DNA from: Comamonas sp.
Lineage (GTDB): Bacteria; Pseudomonadota; Gammaproteobacteria; Burkholderiales; Burkholderiaceae_C
NCBI GenBank assembly: GCA_031277805.1
Contig: JAITLR010000025.1
Coordinates: 1-64,000, forward strand
DNA: 64,000 nucleotides
Direction of reading: 5' to 3'
Shown piece by piece: positions 23,682 through 38,510 of this stretch (within the stretch, counting starts at the first letter, position 1; every line of letters begins with the position of its first letter). The notes under the pieces are model-generated. The model did not search any database, was not told the origin of the DNA, and saw only the letters and a program-made list of their open reading frames with translations. A program made the translations under genes and the position numbers.

Positions 23682-26600
23682 CAGGCGGGCCGCCGCATGG
23701 GGGCGGCGGGAGCTCCCTCCCAGCAGGTGCGGGAGGGCAGGGTTTCGCCCTTCATCACCAATGTCAGCGGGCCCAGTTGCACATCGTCGCCCACGCTTGC
23801 GCTGTAAAGCACGGTGCAGCGCGCGCCCATGGTCACGCGCTTGCCAATGACCACATGGTCGATTTTCATCACCCGATCTTCGAACAGATGGGTCTGCGGG
23901 CAGCACAGCGCATTGAGCTCGCTGTGCTCACCTATGGTCACGCAGTCATGCTCGGTAATGTCCGTGGTGTCCAGATAGGCGCTGGCGGCAATCTTGCTGC
24001 CCATCAGATTCATGGCCAGCGGCAGCCAGGGTGTGCCGCGCAGATAGCGCAGGAAGTTGGGAATGGCCATGCCTTCATACATATTGGTCGCAGCCTCTGA
24101 CAGCCAGACAAAAGGCGTCCACATGGGTACGGCCGTCTTGGTATAGCGCCTGACGGCAAGCCATTTGAACAGGGCCGCGATGAAGAAGACCACCATGCCG
24201 AAGATGATGCCGGCCACGGCCAGATCCAGCACCACGGCGCCCCAGCGCCCCTCCGATGCCAGCGGCATGGCATCCAGCACAATCGCATAGCCGGCAGCAA
24301 TGACGACAGCATGGGGAATGGCAATACGTGCGGCCTCCACCAGACCACGCCCCAGTCGCCGCCAGGGTGATGGCGCAAAGGTCAGATGCTCGGGGTAGCC
24401 CTGAGCCACTTCACGCGCCGCCAGATTGATGGCGGGCGAACCCAGCCAGGTGTCGCCATTCTGCATGTCGGCATTGCGGGGCACGGCGGTCATGACGCCG
24501 ATCAGCACATTCTCGGGAATGGTCGAGCCATCGGGCACATAGGCACCGTTGCCGATGAAGCTGCGGCGCGACACCACCGTGGGCTTGACCGTCATCCAGC
24601 CGCCATCGATCTGTTCGTCGCCCAGCATCACCGCATCGGCCACAAAGCATTCATCCCCCAGCGTCAGCATATCGGGCACCACGCCCAATGCGGTGGACAG
24701 CTCGGTCTGCTTGCCCACCCTGGCACCCAGCAATCTGTACCAGGTCGATGAGTACACGGTGGCATAGATGCCATGCAGCGTGCCCAGGCTCGCCTCCTGA
24801 ATCTGGTTGACCATCCACTTGCCCAGATAACGGCCGCTGTGTACCGACCAGGTACCGGCCTTGGTTCTGGGCAGGAACAGATAGCGCACCAGCGCCGCCA
24901 CCAGCACCGTGCAAGCCACCAGCACCAGACTGGACGGCAGAGCCAGCGTGAAAAATTTAAGCAGGCGCAGGACAAAGGCTCCGCCCGCATCGACCACTCC
25001 CTGCTCCAGCAAGGGGCGAACGGAAATGGCGTCGATATCCAGTATGTCGATCAACATGAAGGTGGGGAACACCGGCATGAAGAACAAGGTCGCCACCAGC
25101 AGTCCGCCAAAGACATAGGCCACCATCTCCAGCCCCTGACGCAGCAAGCCGACCGTGTGCCGAGGCTGCAGGCTGGCAGGATCAAAAACGCCTTTGGCAC
25201 GCGCAGGCGAGCCCGCCCACACGCTGCGCGCAGGCTGCACCGAACCGTCTGCCAGAGCCGACTGCCCATCCAGATGCGCCCAGTCTTCAAGCCGGGTATT
25301 GCCCTCGATCACCACATACGAGCCTATGCAGACCTCGTTGCCTATGGCTATGCGGCCCAGCACCAGCTCGCCCCCTTCAACGCGCGCATTTTCCAGATTC
25401 ACGGCATTGCCTACGCTTGCGCCATCGCCGATGCTCAGCAGATCGGGCGCGCGCACCGTCATCGATCCCAGATTGGTCTCACGCCCCACCCTGGCACCCA
25501 AGGCACGCAGCCATAAGGGGTGCAGCGAGGAGCCCGTGATCATGGCAATCGGCACCGCTTCGACCAGACGGTCGGCAAACCACCAGCGGAAATAGGTCAG
25601 ACCCCATAGCGGATAGCGCCCCGGCTTGAGCCGCCCGGCCACCAGCCACTTGCCGGCCCAGGCAATGCCAAATTCAGCCAGCGTGGCAACAGCAAACGCC
25701 AGCACCGACATGGCCACGGCAAAGAGCACGGAATCACTCTCGTCGCCGGTAAAGAAGTGGTAGGTAAAAAAGGGGGCCAGCCACTGTGCCATCTTGATCA
25801 ACACCAGCAGCGGAATCGCCACCGACTGCGCCGCACCGCAGCGCCAGCGCCGCCAAGCGGAGTGAAGGCGGAAGGGGCGCTGCTGCCCGGCAGCTCCACC
25901 CGCCGTCATGGCGGCCTGCAAGGCCTCGGCAATCAGGCCCACTTTACGCTGCTGATAGACCGTGCTGACGGTGGCTTGTGCAAATCGCGGATCGGCACGC
26001 AGCAGCGATGTCAGGCGCGCAGCGAACAGAGAATGCCCGCCAAGATCGCTGAAAAAATCCTGGCCACGCCGAATCGCCTGGCCTGGGAAGATCTGGGCCA
26101 GCGCTGCAAACAGCACTTGCTCTGCTTCTGTCTCAGGCGCATCAGAGTCCGTGGGGCTGGCAGCCTGGGACAGCTCCATGGCCTTGAGCGCCTTGCGGTC
26201 GATCTTGCCCGAGGTCAGGCGCGGCATCTCGGCCAGCACCTCGAAGCGAGCGGGCACCATATAGGGCGGAAGGCGCTCGGCCAGCGCGGCGCGCAGCTGG
26301 TTCACGGTACAGGGTTCGTCGGCAGGCACATAGAAGGCCACCAACTGGTCCATGCCGTCGTCACGGCGCAGCAGCACTGCCGTGGTACCCACGCCGGGCT
26401 GCTGAGCCAGCACGGCCTCGATCTCGCCCAGCTCCACGCGGAAGCCGCGAATCTTGATCTGGTCGTCGGCCCGGCCCAGGCAGTGAATCTGCCCCTGCTC
26501 GTCGATGCGGGCCAGATCACCGGTGCGATACAGGCGGGTGTCATGCGAGCCATTGGCCCAAGGGTTGGGCAGGAATTTCTCTACCGTCAGTTCAGGCCGC

Positions 26601-27751
26601 CCCAGATAGCCTGCGGCCACGCCAGGGCCGGTAATGCACAGCTCGCCCACTTCGCCTTGGGGCAGGCCCACCAGCTTTGGCGCCGTACCAGCCGGAAAGC
26701 TGTCAGGCTCTATCACCTGCACCACCACCAGGCTGTAATTGGGCAGCGGCGTGCCAATCGTCACCGGCTCGCCTGCCTTGAGTTCGGCCAGACTGGCAGA
26801 CACCGTGGCCTCGGTAGGCCCGTAGGTATTGAACATCTGACGCGAGGCGTTTGCCCAGCGCGCCACCAGCGACTCGGGGCACATCTCGCCCCCCAGATTG
26901 ATCAGCCGCAGATTGGGCACATCCTGTGCAAACAACGCCAGCAGCGTGGGAACGGCATGCAGCACCGTGACCTGCTGCTCCATCAGCGCGCGCGGCAAGG
27001 CCTCGGGGTCACCGGCGATCTCGCGCGGCGCCAGCCATAGCGTGGCACCGACAAGGTAGCTGATCCAGACTTCCTCGAACGACATGTCAAAGGCCACAGA
27101 GAAGCCTTGATAGACCTTGTCCCCCCGGTGCACGCCCAAGCGCGCGTTTTCGCTGCGCAGAAAGTGGCAGATGCTGCCCTGGGTGATGGCAATGCCCTTG
27201 GGCTTGCCCGTCGAGCCGCTGGTATAGATCACATAGGCCGGATGCTCGGGCAAGGCGCCTTCGCGGCGGCTCAGCGGCACTTCTGCCGGTAGCGCCGCAA
27301 GCAACTCTGCCTCGGTCAATATCTGCGCAGAAATATCGGCTTGCGTCTGCACCTCCTGCATCCGGAGTTCTGCAATCAATAGCGCCTTGGCACTGGCGTC
27401 TTCCAGACAGGTGGCAATGCGCTCCAGCGGAGTTTCCGCATCGAACGGCAACCAGGCGGCGCCGGTCTTGGCAATGGCCAGCTGCAAGGTCAGCAGCTCA
27501 ATGCCGCGCGGCAGCCACAGCCCCACCATATCTCCGGGTCGAATCCCGGCTTCGATCAGCCTGTGCGCGGCGCGGCTAGCATCGGCGTCCAGCTCGGCGT
27601 AGCTGCGCTGACGCAATTGCTCGCCCTGTCCTTCGATCAGCGCGATCTGTTCTGGATGGGCCGTGGCGGTCGCTTCGAAGATATCGGCCAGCACCTCGTG
27701 GCGCAGCAGGTCTGGCCGCTCGGGCCCACGCAAAACAACAGTGTCAGACAT
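23681..27751 (-). CDS. Pls/PosA-type NRPS-like synthetase (A-PCP-membrane-triple hexapeptide-fold)
   Basis: A 1356-residue enzyme. The adenylation domain (1-525) has YVIYTSGSTGKPKG, YGPTEATV, YRTGDLAR, RGFRVELGEIE and the Lys516 loop TSGKIDRK. A carrier domain (about 540-615) has DLGGHSL with Ser574. There is no condensation or thioesterase domain; instead six membrane segments (about 643-663, 673-698, 878-900, 930-958, 1142-1165, 1174-1200) separate three left-handed beta-helix-like domains with hexapeptide repeats (about 750-850, 1005-1105, 1250-1345). This is the architecture of epsilon-poly-L-lysine synthetase Pls and relatives. Pocket residues D222 M223 E226 H265 N285 G287 T309 V317 S318 suggest a basic substrate by Glu226. 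Product unknown. Confidence 0.88.
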   Translation of the reverse strand: MSDTVVLRGPERPDLLRHEVLADIFEATATAHPEQIALIEGQGEQLRQRSYAELDADASRAAHRLIEAGIRPGDMVGLWLPRGIELLTLQLAIAKTGAAWLPFDAETPLERIATCLEDASAKALLIAELRMQEVQTQADISAQILTEAELLAALPAEVPLSRREGALPEHPAYVIYTSGSTGKPKGIAITQGSICHFLRSENARLGVHRGDKVYQGFSVAFDMSFEEVWISYLVGATLWLAPREIAGDPEALPRALMEQQVTVLHAVPTLLALFAQDVPNLRLINLGGEMCPESLVARWANASRQMFNTYGPTEATVSASLAELKAGEPVTIGTPLPNYSLVVVQVIEPDSFPAGTAPKLVGLPQGEVGELCITGPGVAAGYLGRPELTVEKFLPNPWANGSHDTRLYRTGDLARIDEQGQIHCLGRADDQIKIRGFRVELGEIEAVLAQQPGVGTTAVLLRRDDGMDQLVAFYVPADEPCTVNQLRAALAERLPPYMVPARFEVLAEMPRLTSGKIDRKALKAMELSQAASPTDSDAPETEAEQVLFAALAQIFPGQAIRRGQDFFSDLGGHSLFAARLTSLLRADPRFAQATVSTVYQQRKVGLIAEALQAAMTAGGAAGQQRPFRLHSAWRRWRCGAAQSVAIPLLVLIKMAQWLAPFFTYHFFTGDESDSVLFAVAMSVLAFAVATLAEFGIAWAGKWLVAGRLKPGRYPLWGLTYFRWWFADRLVEAVPIAMITGSSLHPLWLRALGARVGRETNLGSMTVRAPDLLSIGDGASVGNAVNLENARVEGGELVLGRIAIGNEVCIGSYVVIEGNTRLEDWAHLDGQSALADGSVQPARSVWAGSPARAKGVFDPASLQPRHTVGLLRQGLEMVAYVFGGLLVATLFFMPVFPTFMLIDILDIDAISVRPLLEQGVVDAGGAFVLRLLKFFTLALPSSLVLVACTVLVAALVRYLFLPRTKAGTWSVHSGRYLGKWMVNQIQEASLGTLHGIYATVYSSTWYRLLGARVGKQTELSTALGVVPDMLTLGDECFVADAVMLGDEQIDGGWMTVKPTVVSRRSFIGNGAYVPDGSTIPENVLIGVMTAVPRNADMQNGDTWLGSPAINLAAREVAQGYPEHLTFAPSPWRRLGRGLVEAARIAIPHAVVIAAGYAIVLDAMPLASEGRWGAVVLDLAVAGIIFGMVVFFIAALFKWLAVRRYTKTAVPMWTPFVWLSEAATNMYEGMAIPNFLRYLRGTPWLPLAMNLMGSKIAASAYLDTTDITEHDCVTIGEHSELNALCCPQTHLFEDRVMKIDHVVIGKRVTMGARCTVLYSASVGDDVQLGPLTLVMKGETLPSRTCWEGAPAAPMRRPA

Positions 27752-27926
27752 AGATCAGCGGCTTACCCGGTGCAACCGTGCATCCGAACGTGGTGGCGCC
27801 GCTCTTTTCAGTCCGCCATTATTGAGCGGGCCGCTCGTTTTCGGTGTTGCGCGGCCTGATTCCCGTCTCTGCGTTGCACAATATTTACATTAATGGAGAG
27901 CAGGCCCTGGGCCGCTCACCACCGGT

Positions 27927-29357
27927 TCAACCCGATTTGCCGTCAGCAGCTTCCAGCTGCAGTGCCCGCTCCGACACCAGCTCATAGCAACCGCGGCGCA
28001 GCTTGCGGATCTGCAACGGCCCGCCCCAGTCGGCCAGGCGGCGCTGCAACAGCAGCAGGCGCACGCCCAGGTTGTCCTGCACATCGGGCAGGCCCAGAGC
28101 ACTTCCGGCCAGGCGCAGTTCCCGCGTGGAAAAATCCCGGCGTCCATGCCGCTGGGCATCGCCGGCGATCTTCCAGAGAATGGCTCCGGCCACGCCCTTG
28201 ATCAGGTACTGGCCGTCAATGAACACCGTGCCATCGCGCGCAAAATAACGTAGACACAGAGGAGCTCCCAGCTTCGGCGGAGCTGCGATACGCGCATCCT
28301 TCGGCAGCAACGGCGCCTCAGCCTCCAGCTCGGCGCTCTGCAACGCCACCAGCGCCTGCGCCAGCTGGGCGCAGAGCACGGCCAGGGCATCCTCATCGTC
28401 ATAGCCGAAGAACTGGTCGCTATCGCTTTCAACCAGCAGCGCACCCACGGTCTTGCCCCGCGCGCGCAGCGGCATGGCCAGCTGGCTGCAGGGGGTGGCC
28501 AGGCCCGGCAGCGCAATGGGCTGACCGCCAGCCAGGCCCTGGTCGCAGGCCATTTGGTGCAGCGTGCGGCCATAGCGGTACATGCGCGCCATATGACCTA
28601 TGCGCAGCGCCACGCCCTCGCGCACGGCCACACCAACCAAACCGGCTTCGGCCAGCGCCAGCTCGGCGCCTATGCCCTGCTGCGCATAGCCCATGCTGGC
28701 CAGCGCGTACAGGCTCTGGTGCTGCTCGTCCAGCAGCCACAGAATGGCGTGGTTAACGGCCAGATCACAGCGCAGCCCGTCCATGGCGACCTGTGGCAGT
28801 TGAGCCAGCTCTGCGCACTCGGCCAGCCGAGCCGACACGGCACGCGCACCGGCAGCCAGATCGCAGCGCGGCTGCAGCGTGGCCAGCAGTGCACCGCTTT
28901 GCAGGGGCGCAATGCCCAGCACCTCGTAGATATCGGCACCGCGCAGGAGAAACACATGTTCCATGCCGGTGTGAGCGGCAATGCCGGCCAGCTTGGCGCG
29001 CAGGCGCTCGAATACAGGCCCCTCGGTCTCGGTGCGCAGATAGCGCAGTCGCAGCGCTAGGCTGCCACCGGTGCACGGGTCTTCCACCATCAGGCTGGCT
29101 CGCCGCGTGGCCAGGATGTTCTCGCGGCTATGGTTGAAGAACTGGAAGGTCAGTGCCACATGGCTGGCATCCACATACTCGACATGTGACAGCAGGTTGA
29201 CATGGGGTATGCCATCGGCCGAGACGCTGCACAGCGTCGGTGGAATGCCGCCGTCGAGCACGCGGCGGATCGCATGCAAGCTCAGCTCGCTCACCGGAGT
29301 ACCTTCGCCCTGACGGGCGGCGGTGCCATGGGCCTTCGGCACGACCGGGCGGCTCAT
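27927..29357 (-). CDS. FMN-split-barrel (PNPOx-like) / GAF / winged-helix-like protein
   Basis: A 476-residue cytosolic protein. Residues 20-150 look like a pyridoxamine-phosphate-oxidase-like split barrel (PTLCSVSADGIPHVNLLSHV, HSRENILATRRASLMVED). A GAF domain follows (about 190-350: ILWLLDEQHQSLYALASMG, AMPLRARGKTVGALLVESDS). The C-terminus (about 385-470: GAILWKI, RRDFSTRELRL, LGLPDVQDNLGVRLLLLQRR) looks like a helical or winged-helix output region. Function unknown; redox or flavin sensing is a guess. The ATG at 29357 overlaps the stop of the upstream gene (ATGA). It ends 175 bases before the NRPS-like gene, with no terminator seen, so the genes may be co-transcribed. Confidence 0.7.
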   Translation of the reverse strand: MSRPVVPKAHGTAARQGEGTPVSELSLHAIRRVLDGGIPPTLCSVSADGIPHVNLLSHVEYVDASHVALTFQFFNHSRENILATRRASLMVEDPCTGGSLALRLRYLRTETEGPVFERLRAKLAGIAAHTGMEHVFLLRGADIYEVLGIAPLQSGALLATLQPRCDLAAGARAVSARLAECAELAQLPQVAMDGLRCDLAVNHAILWLLDEQHQSLYALASMGYAQQGIGAELALAEAGLVGVAVREGVALRIGHMARMYRYGRTLHQMACDQGLAGGQPIALPGLATPCSQLAMPLRARGKTVGALLVESDSDQFFGYDDEDALAVLCAQLAQALVALQSAELEAEAPLLPKDARIAAPPKLGAPLCLRYFARDGTVFIDGQYLIKGVAGAILWKIAGDAQRHGRRDFSTRELRLAGSALGLPDVQDNLGVRLLLLQRRLADWGGPLQIRKLRRGCYELVSERALQLEAADGKSG

Positions 29358-29845
29358 GGCCCGGGCTCCAGTTGCACGACCTGACCCGCACTGGGGCCCG
29401 GCGTCTGGTTCCAGGCACCAGCCACGCTGAAGCGGACAGCAACCAACTCCTGCACAGCGACGCCGTACCAATGCTCGAGGAAAGGGGCTCCGGAAAAGCC
29501 GTCGACCTCGGCCAGCTCCCGGGTCAGTGTGTCGCGCCGCAACGCCAGCAACTCGGCATGGCCGGGCTGTGCCGACTCTACAAGCGCATCATGCCCCTTG
29601 AGGTGCAGGGTGCGGTTGGTTCTTGGCGAAGTAGCCAGCAACGCGACCTGGGCCGTCTCGCGCAAGGCAGCCACCACCTGAGGCGCGGCGCGCTCGGCCA
29701 GCAGCACCAGCATGCGGCCATCGGGCTGCACATCGGCCGCCAGAGCGCGGCAGACACAAGGGGCTCCGCCACGGTCACAGCTACCCAAGCGCAGCGAAGG
29801 TAGCGCGGGCAGGCAAAGCTTCCATTCGGCGGGCAACAGAGGCAC
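29354..29845 (-). CDS. Small PNPOx-like split-barrel protein
   Basis: A 163-residue protein, MPLLPAEWKLCLPALPSLRL at the start and TPGPSAGQVVQLEPGP at the end. RMLVLLAERAAPQVVAALRE and VALLATSPRTNRTLHLKG resemble the barrel strands of pyridoxamine-phosphate-oxidase-like proteins, which bind FMN, haem or F420. It contains several cysteines early (LCLP, SCDRGGAPCVC). It overlaps the next gene by 4 bases. Substrate and cofactor unknown. A divergent hemerythrin gene starts 211 bases away. Confidence 0.6.
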   Translation of the reverse strand: MPLLPAEWKLCLPALPSLRLGSCDRGGAPCVCRALAADVQPDGRMLVLLAERAAPQVVAALRETAQVALLATSPRTNRTLHLKGHDALVESAQPGHAELLALRRDTLTRELAEVDGFSGAPFLEHWYGVAVQELVAVRFSVAGAWNQTPGPSAGQVVQLEPGP

Positions 29846-29900
29846 GGCAGGAAACCTCCAGGCGGTTGATGCTGGGTGTTGGGGGAAATGATAGCTCGCC

Positions 29901-29942
29901 GCTTAGCAATTTTTTAGCGGCTGCTTAACAAACTCTTAGCAA
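29901..29942. promoter_or_regulatory. Four 11-bp phased direct repeats in the divergent control region
   Basis: GCTTAGCAA (29901), TTTTAGCGG (29912), GCTTAACAA (29923) and TCTTAGCAA (29934) start exactly 11 bases apart. They lie 55 bases before the split-barrel gene (minus) and 115 bases before the hemerythrin gene (plus). Helically phased direct repeats are typical binding sites of response regulators. No regulator gene is adjacent. Confidence 0.5.
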
Positions 29943-30056
29943 CGCGTTCGCAGCGCCGTTCATAGACTTTCTCCAGCCTAGCTTCCATGCGCGGCCGAAT
30001 GCCCGCTAAAGCCCGGCAAACATATCGCAACACCATTGTTTGAGAAGGCCTGCACC

Positions 30057-30794
30057 ATGAACCACGAGACCCGAGCCCAGTTTCCCTCATCGTCCAGCAC
30101 CGCAGCACGCGTGGACATCTATGTCGGCATCCACAAGGCGCTGCGCGCCATGATGCTGGACACACTGCAGGCCGTGGGCCGCATCGACGCCAACGACAGC
30201 TCCGAAATGCATGCGGTGTGCGAGCACGTACTGGAGCTGACCGACGCCTGCGCCAGCCACCTGGGACACGAGAACGACTTCGTCCACGCCGCGATGGAGG
30301 CGCGCCGCCCCGGCTCCAGCGGACGTATTGCTGGCGAGCATGTCGAGCACCTGGCCGCCATCGCCCAGCTGCGCGACACGGTGTCCAGCCTGTGCGCCGC
30401 CGGCCACGGCCTGGCGCAGGACCAGGCAGCGCTGCAGCTCTACCGCCAGCTGGCGCTCTTTGTGGGCGAGAACTTTGCCCATATGCATATCGAGGAGACG
30501 CAGCACAACGAGGTGCTGTGGTCCTGCTACAGCGACGACGAGCTGCGCGCGCTGGAAAGCACCATCGTGGCCTCGCTGCCACCGGCCGAAAACCTCATGT
30601 ATATGCGCTGGATGATTCCGGCCATGACGCCCGTCGAGCGAGCCGGACTGCTGGGCGGCATACAGGCTGCTGCACCGGCGCCTGTCTTCGCGGCCATACT
30701 CGACACGGTGCAGCCGCACCTGGGCCAGCAGGACTGGGCCAAGCTGACCAAGATGCTGACGCCCGCCCAGACCCCGGCCTGGGTCGTGGCTTAA
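30057..30794 (+). CDS. Hemerythrin-domain protein
   Basis: A 245-residue cytosolic protein with a hemerythrin HHE-type four-helix bundle in the first 165 residues. Likely iron ligands are His26 (VGIHKAL), the His and Glu in HLGHENDFVHAAME, HVEHLAAI and HMHIEETQHNEVLW. Such diiron proteins bind O2, sense O2 or NO, or help repair iron-sulphur clusters. The C-terminal 75 residues (MRWMIPAMTPVERAGLLGGI, then VQPHLGQQDW) look like an added helical region seen in some bacterial hemerythrins. The ATG at 30057 was chosen over an in-frame upstream ATG (30036). It is divergent from the two split-barrel genes. Confidence 0.8.
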   Translation: MNHETRAQFPSSSSTAARVDIYVGIHKALRAMMLDTLQAVGRIDANDSSEMHAVCEHVLELTDACASHLGHENDFVHAAMEARRPGSSGRIAGEHVEHLAAIAQLRDTVSSLCAAGHGLAQDQAALQLYRQLALFVGENFAHMHIEETQHNEVLWSCYSDDELRALESTIVASLPPAENLMYMRWMIPAMTPVERAGLLGGIQAAAPAPVFAAILDTVQPHLGQQDWAKLTKMLTPAQTPAWVVA

Positions 30795-30808
30795 GCCGCC
30801 CGGGCAAC

Positions 30809-31144
30809 TCACCCCACCGGCTCGGCCCACAGATTGGCATCACAGCCCGCTCCTGCCGCAATCCAGCGCCTGGCCAGGGCCAGCCTGAGCCGGCCCAGCC
30901 CGCGGCGCCAGGCCGAGGAATGGGATGCTGCCCGGCGCGCATCCTCCAGCACGCCGCAGCGGTAATGGAGCGCCTCTTCATCCCAGCGCAGCGCCGCACA
31001 CGCCCCTTTGCGCCGGCGCGAGATCAGCATGCCCATGGGGCAAGGTTCGGCCAGGCAACACAGGCCGCAGCCGTTGCAGGGCGCGCCAAACGCTGGCTTG
31101 GCGGGCGCCTGCGCCTGCCAGAACACCACTTGCTCGCGGGCCAT
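30809..31144 (-). CDS. Cysteine-cluster protein, YkgJ-like
   Basis: A 111-residue protein with GAPCNGCGLCCLAEPCPMGML near the N-terminus, the CxxCxxCC...C arrangement of the YkgJ/UPF0153 family, thought to bind zinc or an iron-sulphur cluster. A further Cys pair lies at GACAALRW and YRCGVLED. The C-terminus is Arg-rich. Function unknown. It lies 14 bases before the giant uvrA stop, on the same strand, so it may be the last gene of that transcript, and it is convergent with the hemerythrin gene. Confidence 0.7.
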   Translation of the reverse strand: MAREQVVFWQAQAPAKPAFGAPCNGCGLCCLAEPCPMGMLISRRRKGACAALRWDEEALHYRCGVLEDARRAASHSSAWRRGLGRLRLALARRWIAAGAGCDANLWAEPVG

Positions 31145-31158
31145 GCCGGTACAACGCC

Positions 31159-37113
<5,955 letters not shown>

Positions 37114-37116
37114 AGT

Positions 37117-37141
37117 GTTTGGTCTTCAGTGGAGGCCAAAC
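37117..37141 (-). other. Inverted repeat before the giant uvrA start
   Basis: GTTTGG (37117-37122) and CCAAAC (37136-37141) can pair around 13 bases and end 3 bases before the ATG. A possible -10 box TAGAAT lies just upstream at 37142-37147 (minus strand). No T-tract. Confidence 0.3.
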
Positions 37142-37208
37142 ATTCTAGGCAGTCTGTCTATGCACCCGAGGCTGGCATGTGCATTGCCCCATCATTTCTG
37201 CGCACATG

Positions 37209-37237
37209 AAAAAACCCCATGCCTTGCGACATGGGGT
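37209..37237 (-). terminator. Intrinsic terminator of the porin gene
   Basis: On the minus strand CCCCATG and CATGGGG pair around an 8-base loop and are followed by TTTTTTC. It lies 70 bases after the porin stop codon and before the uvrA promoter region. Confidence 0.85.
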
Positions 37238-37306
37238 ATGAACTTGGAGTAATGGTCTGCATTATCAGCTGCAGCTGCTGGAGACACCGCTTACGCGGTG
37301 CACAAA

Positions 37307-38335
37307 TTAGAAGGCGTGACGCACACCCACGGCGAAGGAGGAGAAGTCCTTGCCCATGGAATCGGCAGCGCCATAAACGGTGCCATAAGCGGCATTCTTG
37401 CCGTTGTTGATACGGGTGTAGTAGGTGTACACCTTGGTGCGCTTGCTCAGGTTGTAGTTGTAGCCCAGGGTCCACTGCGTGGCAGCGGAATCGTCACGAT
37501 TGCTCCACGAGTTGGCACGGCCCACGTTGGCGTGGAATTCCGAAGCGCCCAGCGTATACATGCCCGACAGACGGAAGTTGTTGCGTGTGCCCAGCGTGAA
37601 TTCGTCGTTGCGCTGATAGTAGCCGCCCACCACAAATTGGCCGAATGTGTAGCTTGCGCGCAAGCCCAGTTGCTTGGCTCCACCCACTTGGCTATAGCCA
37701 CCGCCCAGAGCCAGAGGGCCTGTAGCGTAGTTGACAGCCAGGTCGTAACCATTCTTTTCTTGAACGGTCGCCTTTTCGTGGAAGCTCATGGCACCTTCGG
37801 CCCAGAAGCCACCGAACACAGGGGTGCGGTAGGCGATCTTGTTGCCGGAACCCAGAGCATCGACACGGCCACCTTGGCTGACAGCAGCGGCGCCACCAGC
37901 ACTACCCATCCACACTGGATCGATATACAAGGCATCGGCAGAAGGGCCGGTGTCGTGGTTGTGCATGCTCACGTAGTCAGCCGTGGCGAAGTAGGACTCG
38001 GGGAAGAAGTTGCCCAGACGCACCATACCGAAGTTGCCCGACAGGTTCACTTCGCTTTGACGGCCAAAGAATGTCGAAGCCGCTGCACCAGTATCGGAGC
38101 TAAAGCCAGACTCCAGCACAAAGCCGGCCTTCAGACCACCGCCCAGGTCTTCGACGCCGCGGATGCCCCAACGCGAAGCGTTGTTCTGCATCACGGTGTT
38201 GCTCACATCACCCAGCTTCTGGCGCTCTACCGTGGTGTTGATACGGCCATACAGCGTCACGCTGCTCTGTGCCATTGCGGTGGTTGCGCCCATCACTGCC
38301 AATGCGGCCAGTGCAATGCGAGTCATCTTGGTCAT
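37307..38335 (-). CDS. Gram-negative porin (Omp32-like)
   Basis: A 342-residue outer-membrane channel precursor. The signal peptide ends at AMA before QSSVTLYGRINT, the typical mature start of betaproteobacterial general porins. Beta-strand patterns run throughout and the C-terminal residue is Phe (VRHAF), required for outer-membrane insertion by the BAM complex. Motifs RWGIRGVEDLGGGLKAGF and FGRQSEVNLSGNFG are standard. A second in-frame ATG is three codons in. Size matches Omp32 of Delftia. It has its own terminator. Confidence 0.93.
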   Translation of the reverse strand: MTKMTRIALAALAVMGATTAMAQSSVTLYGRINTTVERQKLGDVSNTVMQNNASRWGIRGVEDLGGGLKAGFVLESGFSSDTGAAASTFFGRQSEVNLSGNFGMVRLGNFFPESYFATADYVSMHNHDTGPSADALYIDPVWMGSAGGAAAVSQGGRVDALGSGNKIAYRTPVFGGFWAEGAMSFHEKATVQEKNGYDLAVNYATGPLALGGGYSQVGGAKQLGLRASYTFGQFVVGGYYQRNDEFTLGTRNNFRLSGMYTLGASEFHANVGRANSWSNRDDSAATQWTLGYNYNLSKRTKVYTYYTRINNGKNAAYGTVYGAADSMGKDFSSFAVGVRHAF

Positions 38336-38510
38336 TCAATGCTCCTAGTTAAGTTTTGTCTTTAGCACCGCATTGGCTTGTAGGCTTATGGCCCCCTCGC
38401 GGCTAGGAGCGATTCTAGGTGCGCACCTTGAAAAAGCTTGATTTGCGTCTCAAAAAAATGAGTGTTTGATGCTTTGTTGCCACACTGCTGAAACACCGCC
38501 GCAATATAGA

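Noticed and set aside
37114-37190. LexA (SOS) box before uvrA
   Set aside because: No CTGT-N8-ACAG palindrome is present; only a GTTTGG/CCAAAC inverted repeat and a TAGAAT box are seen.
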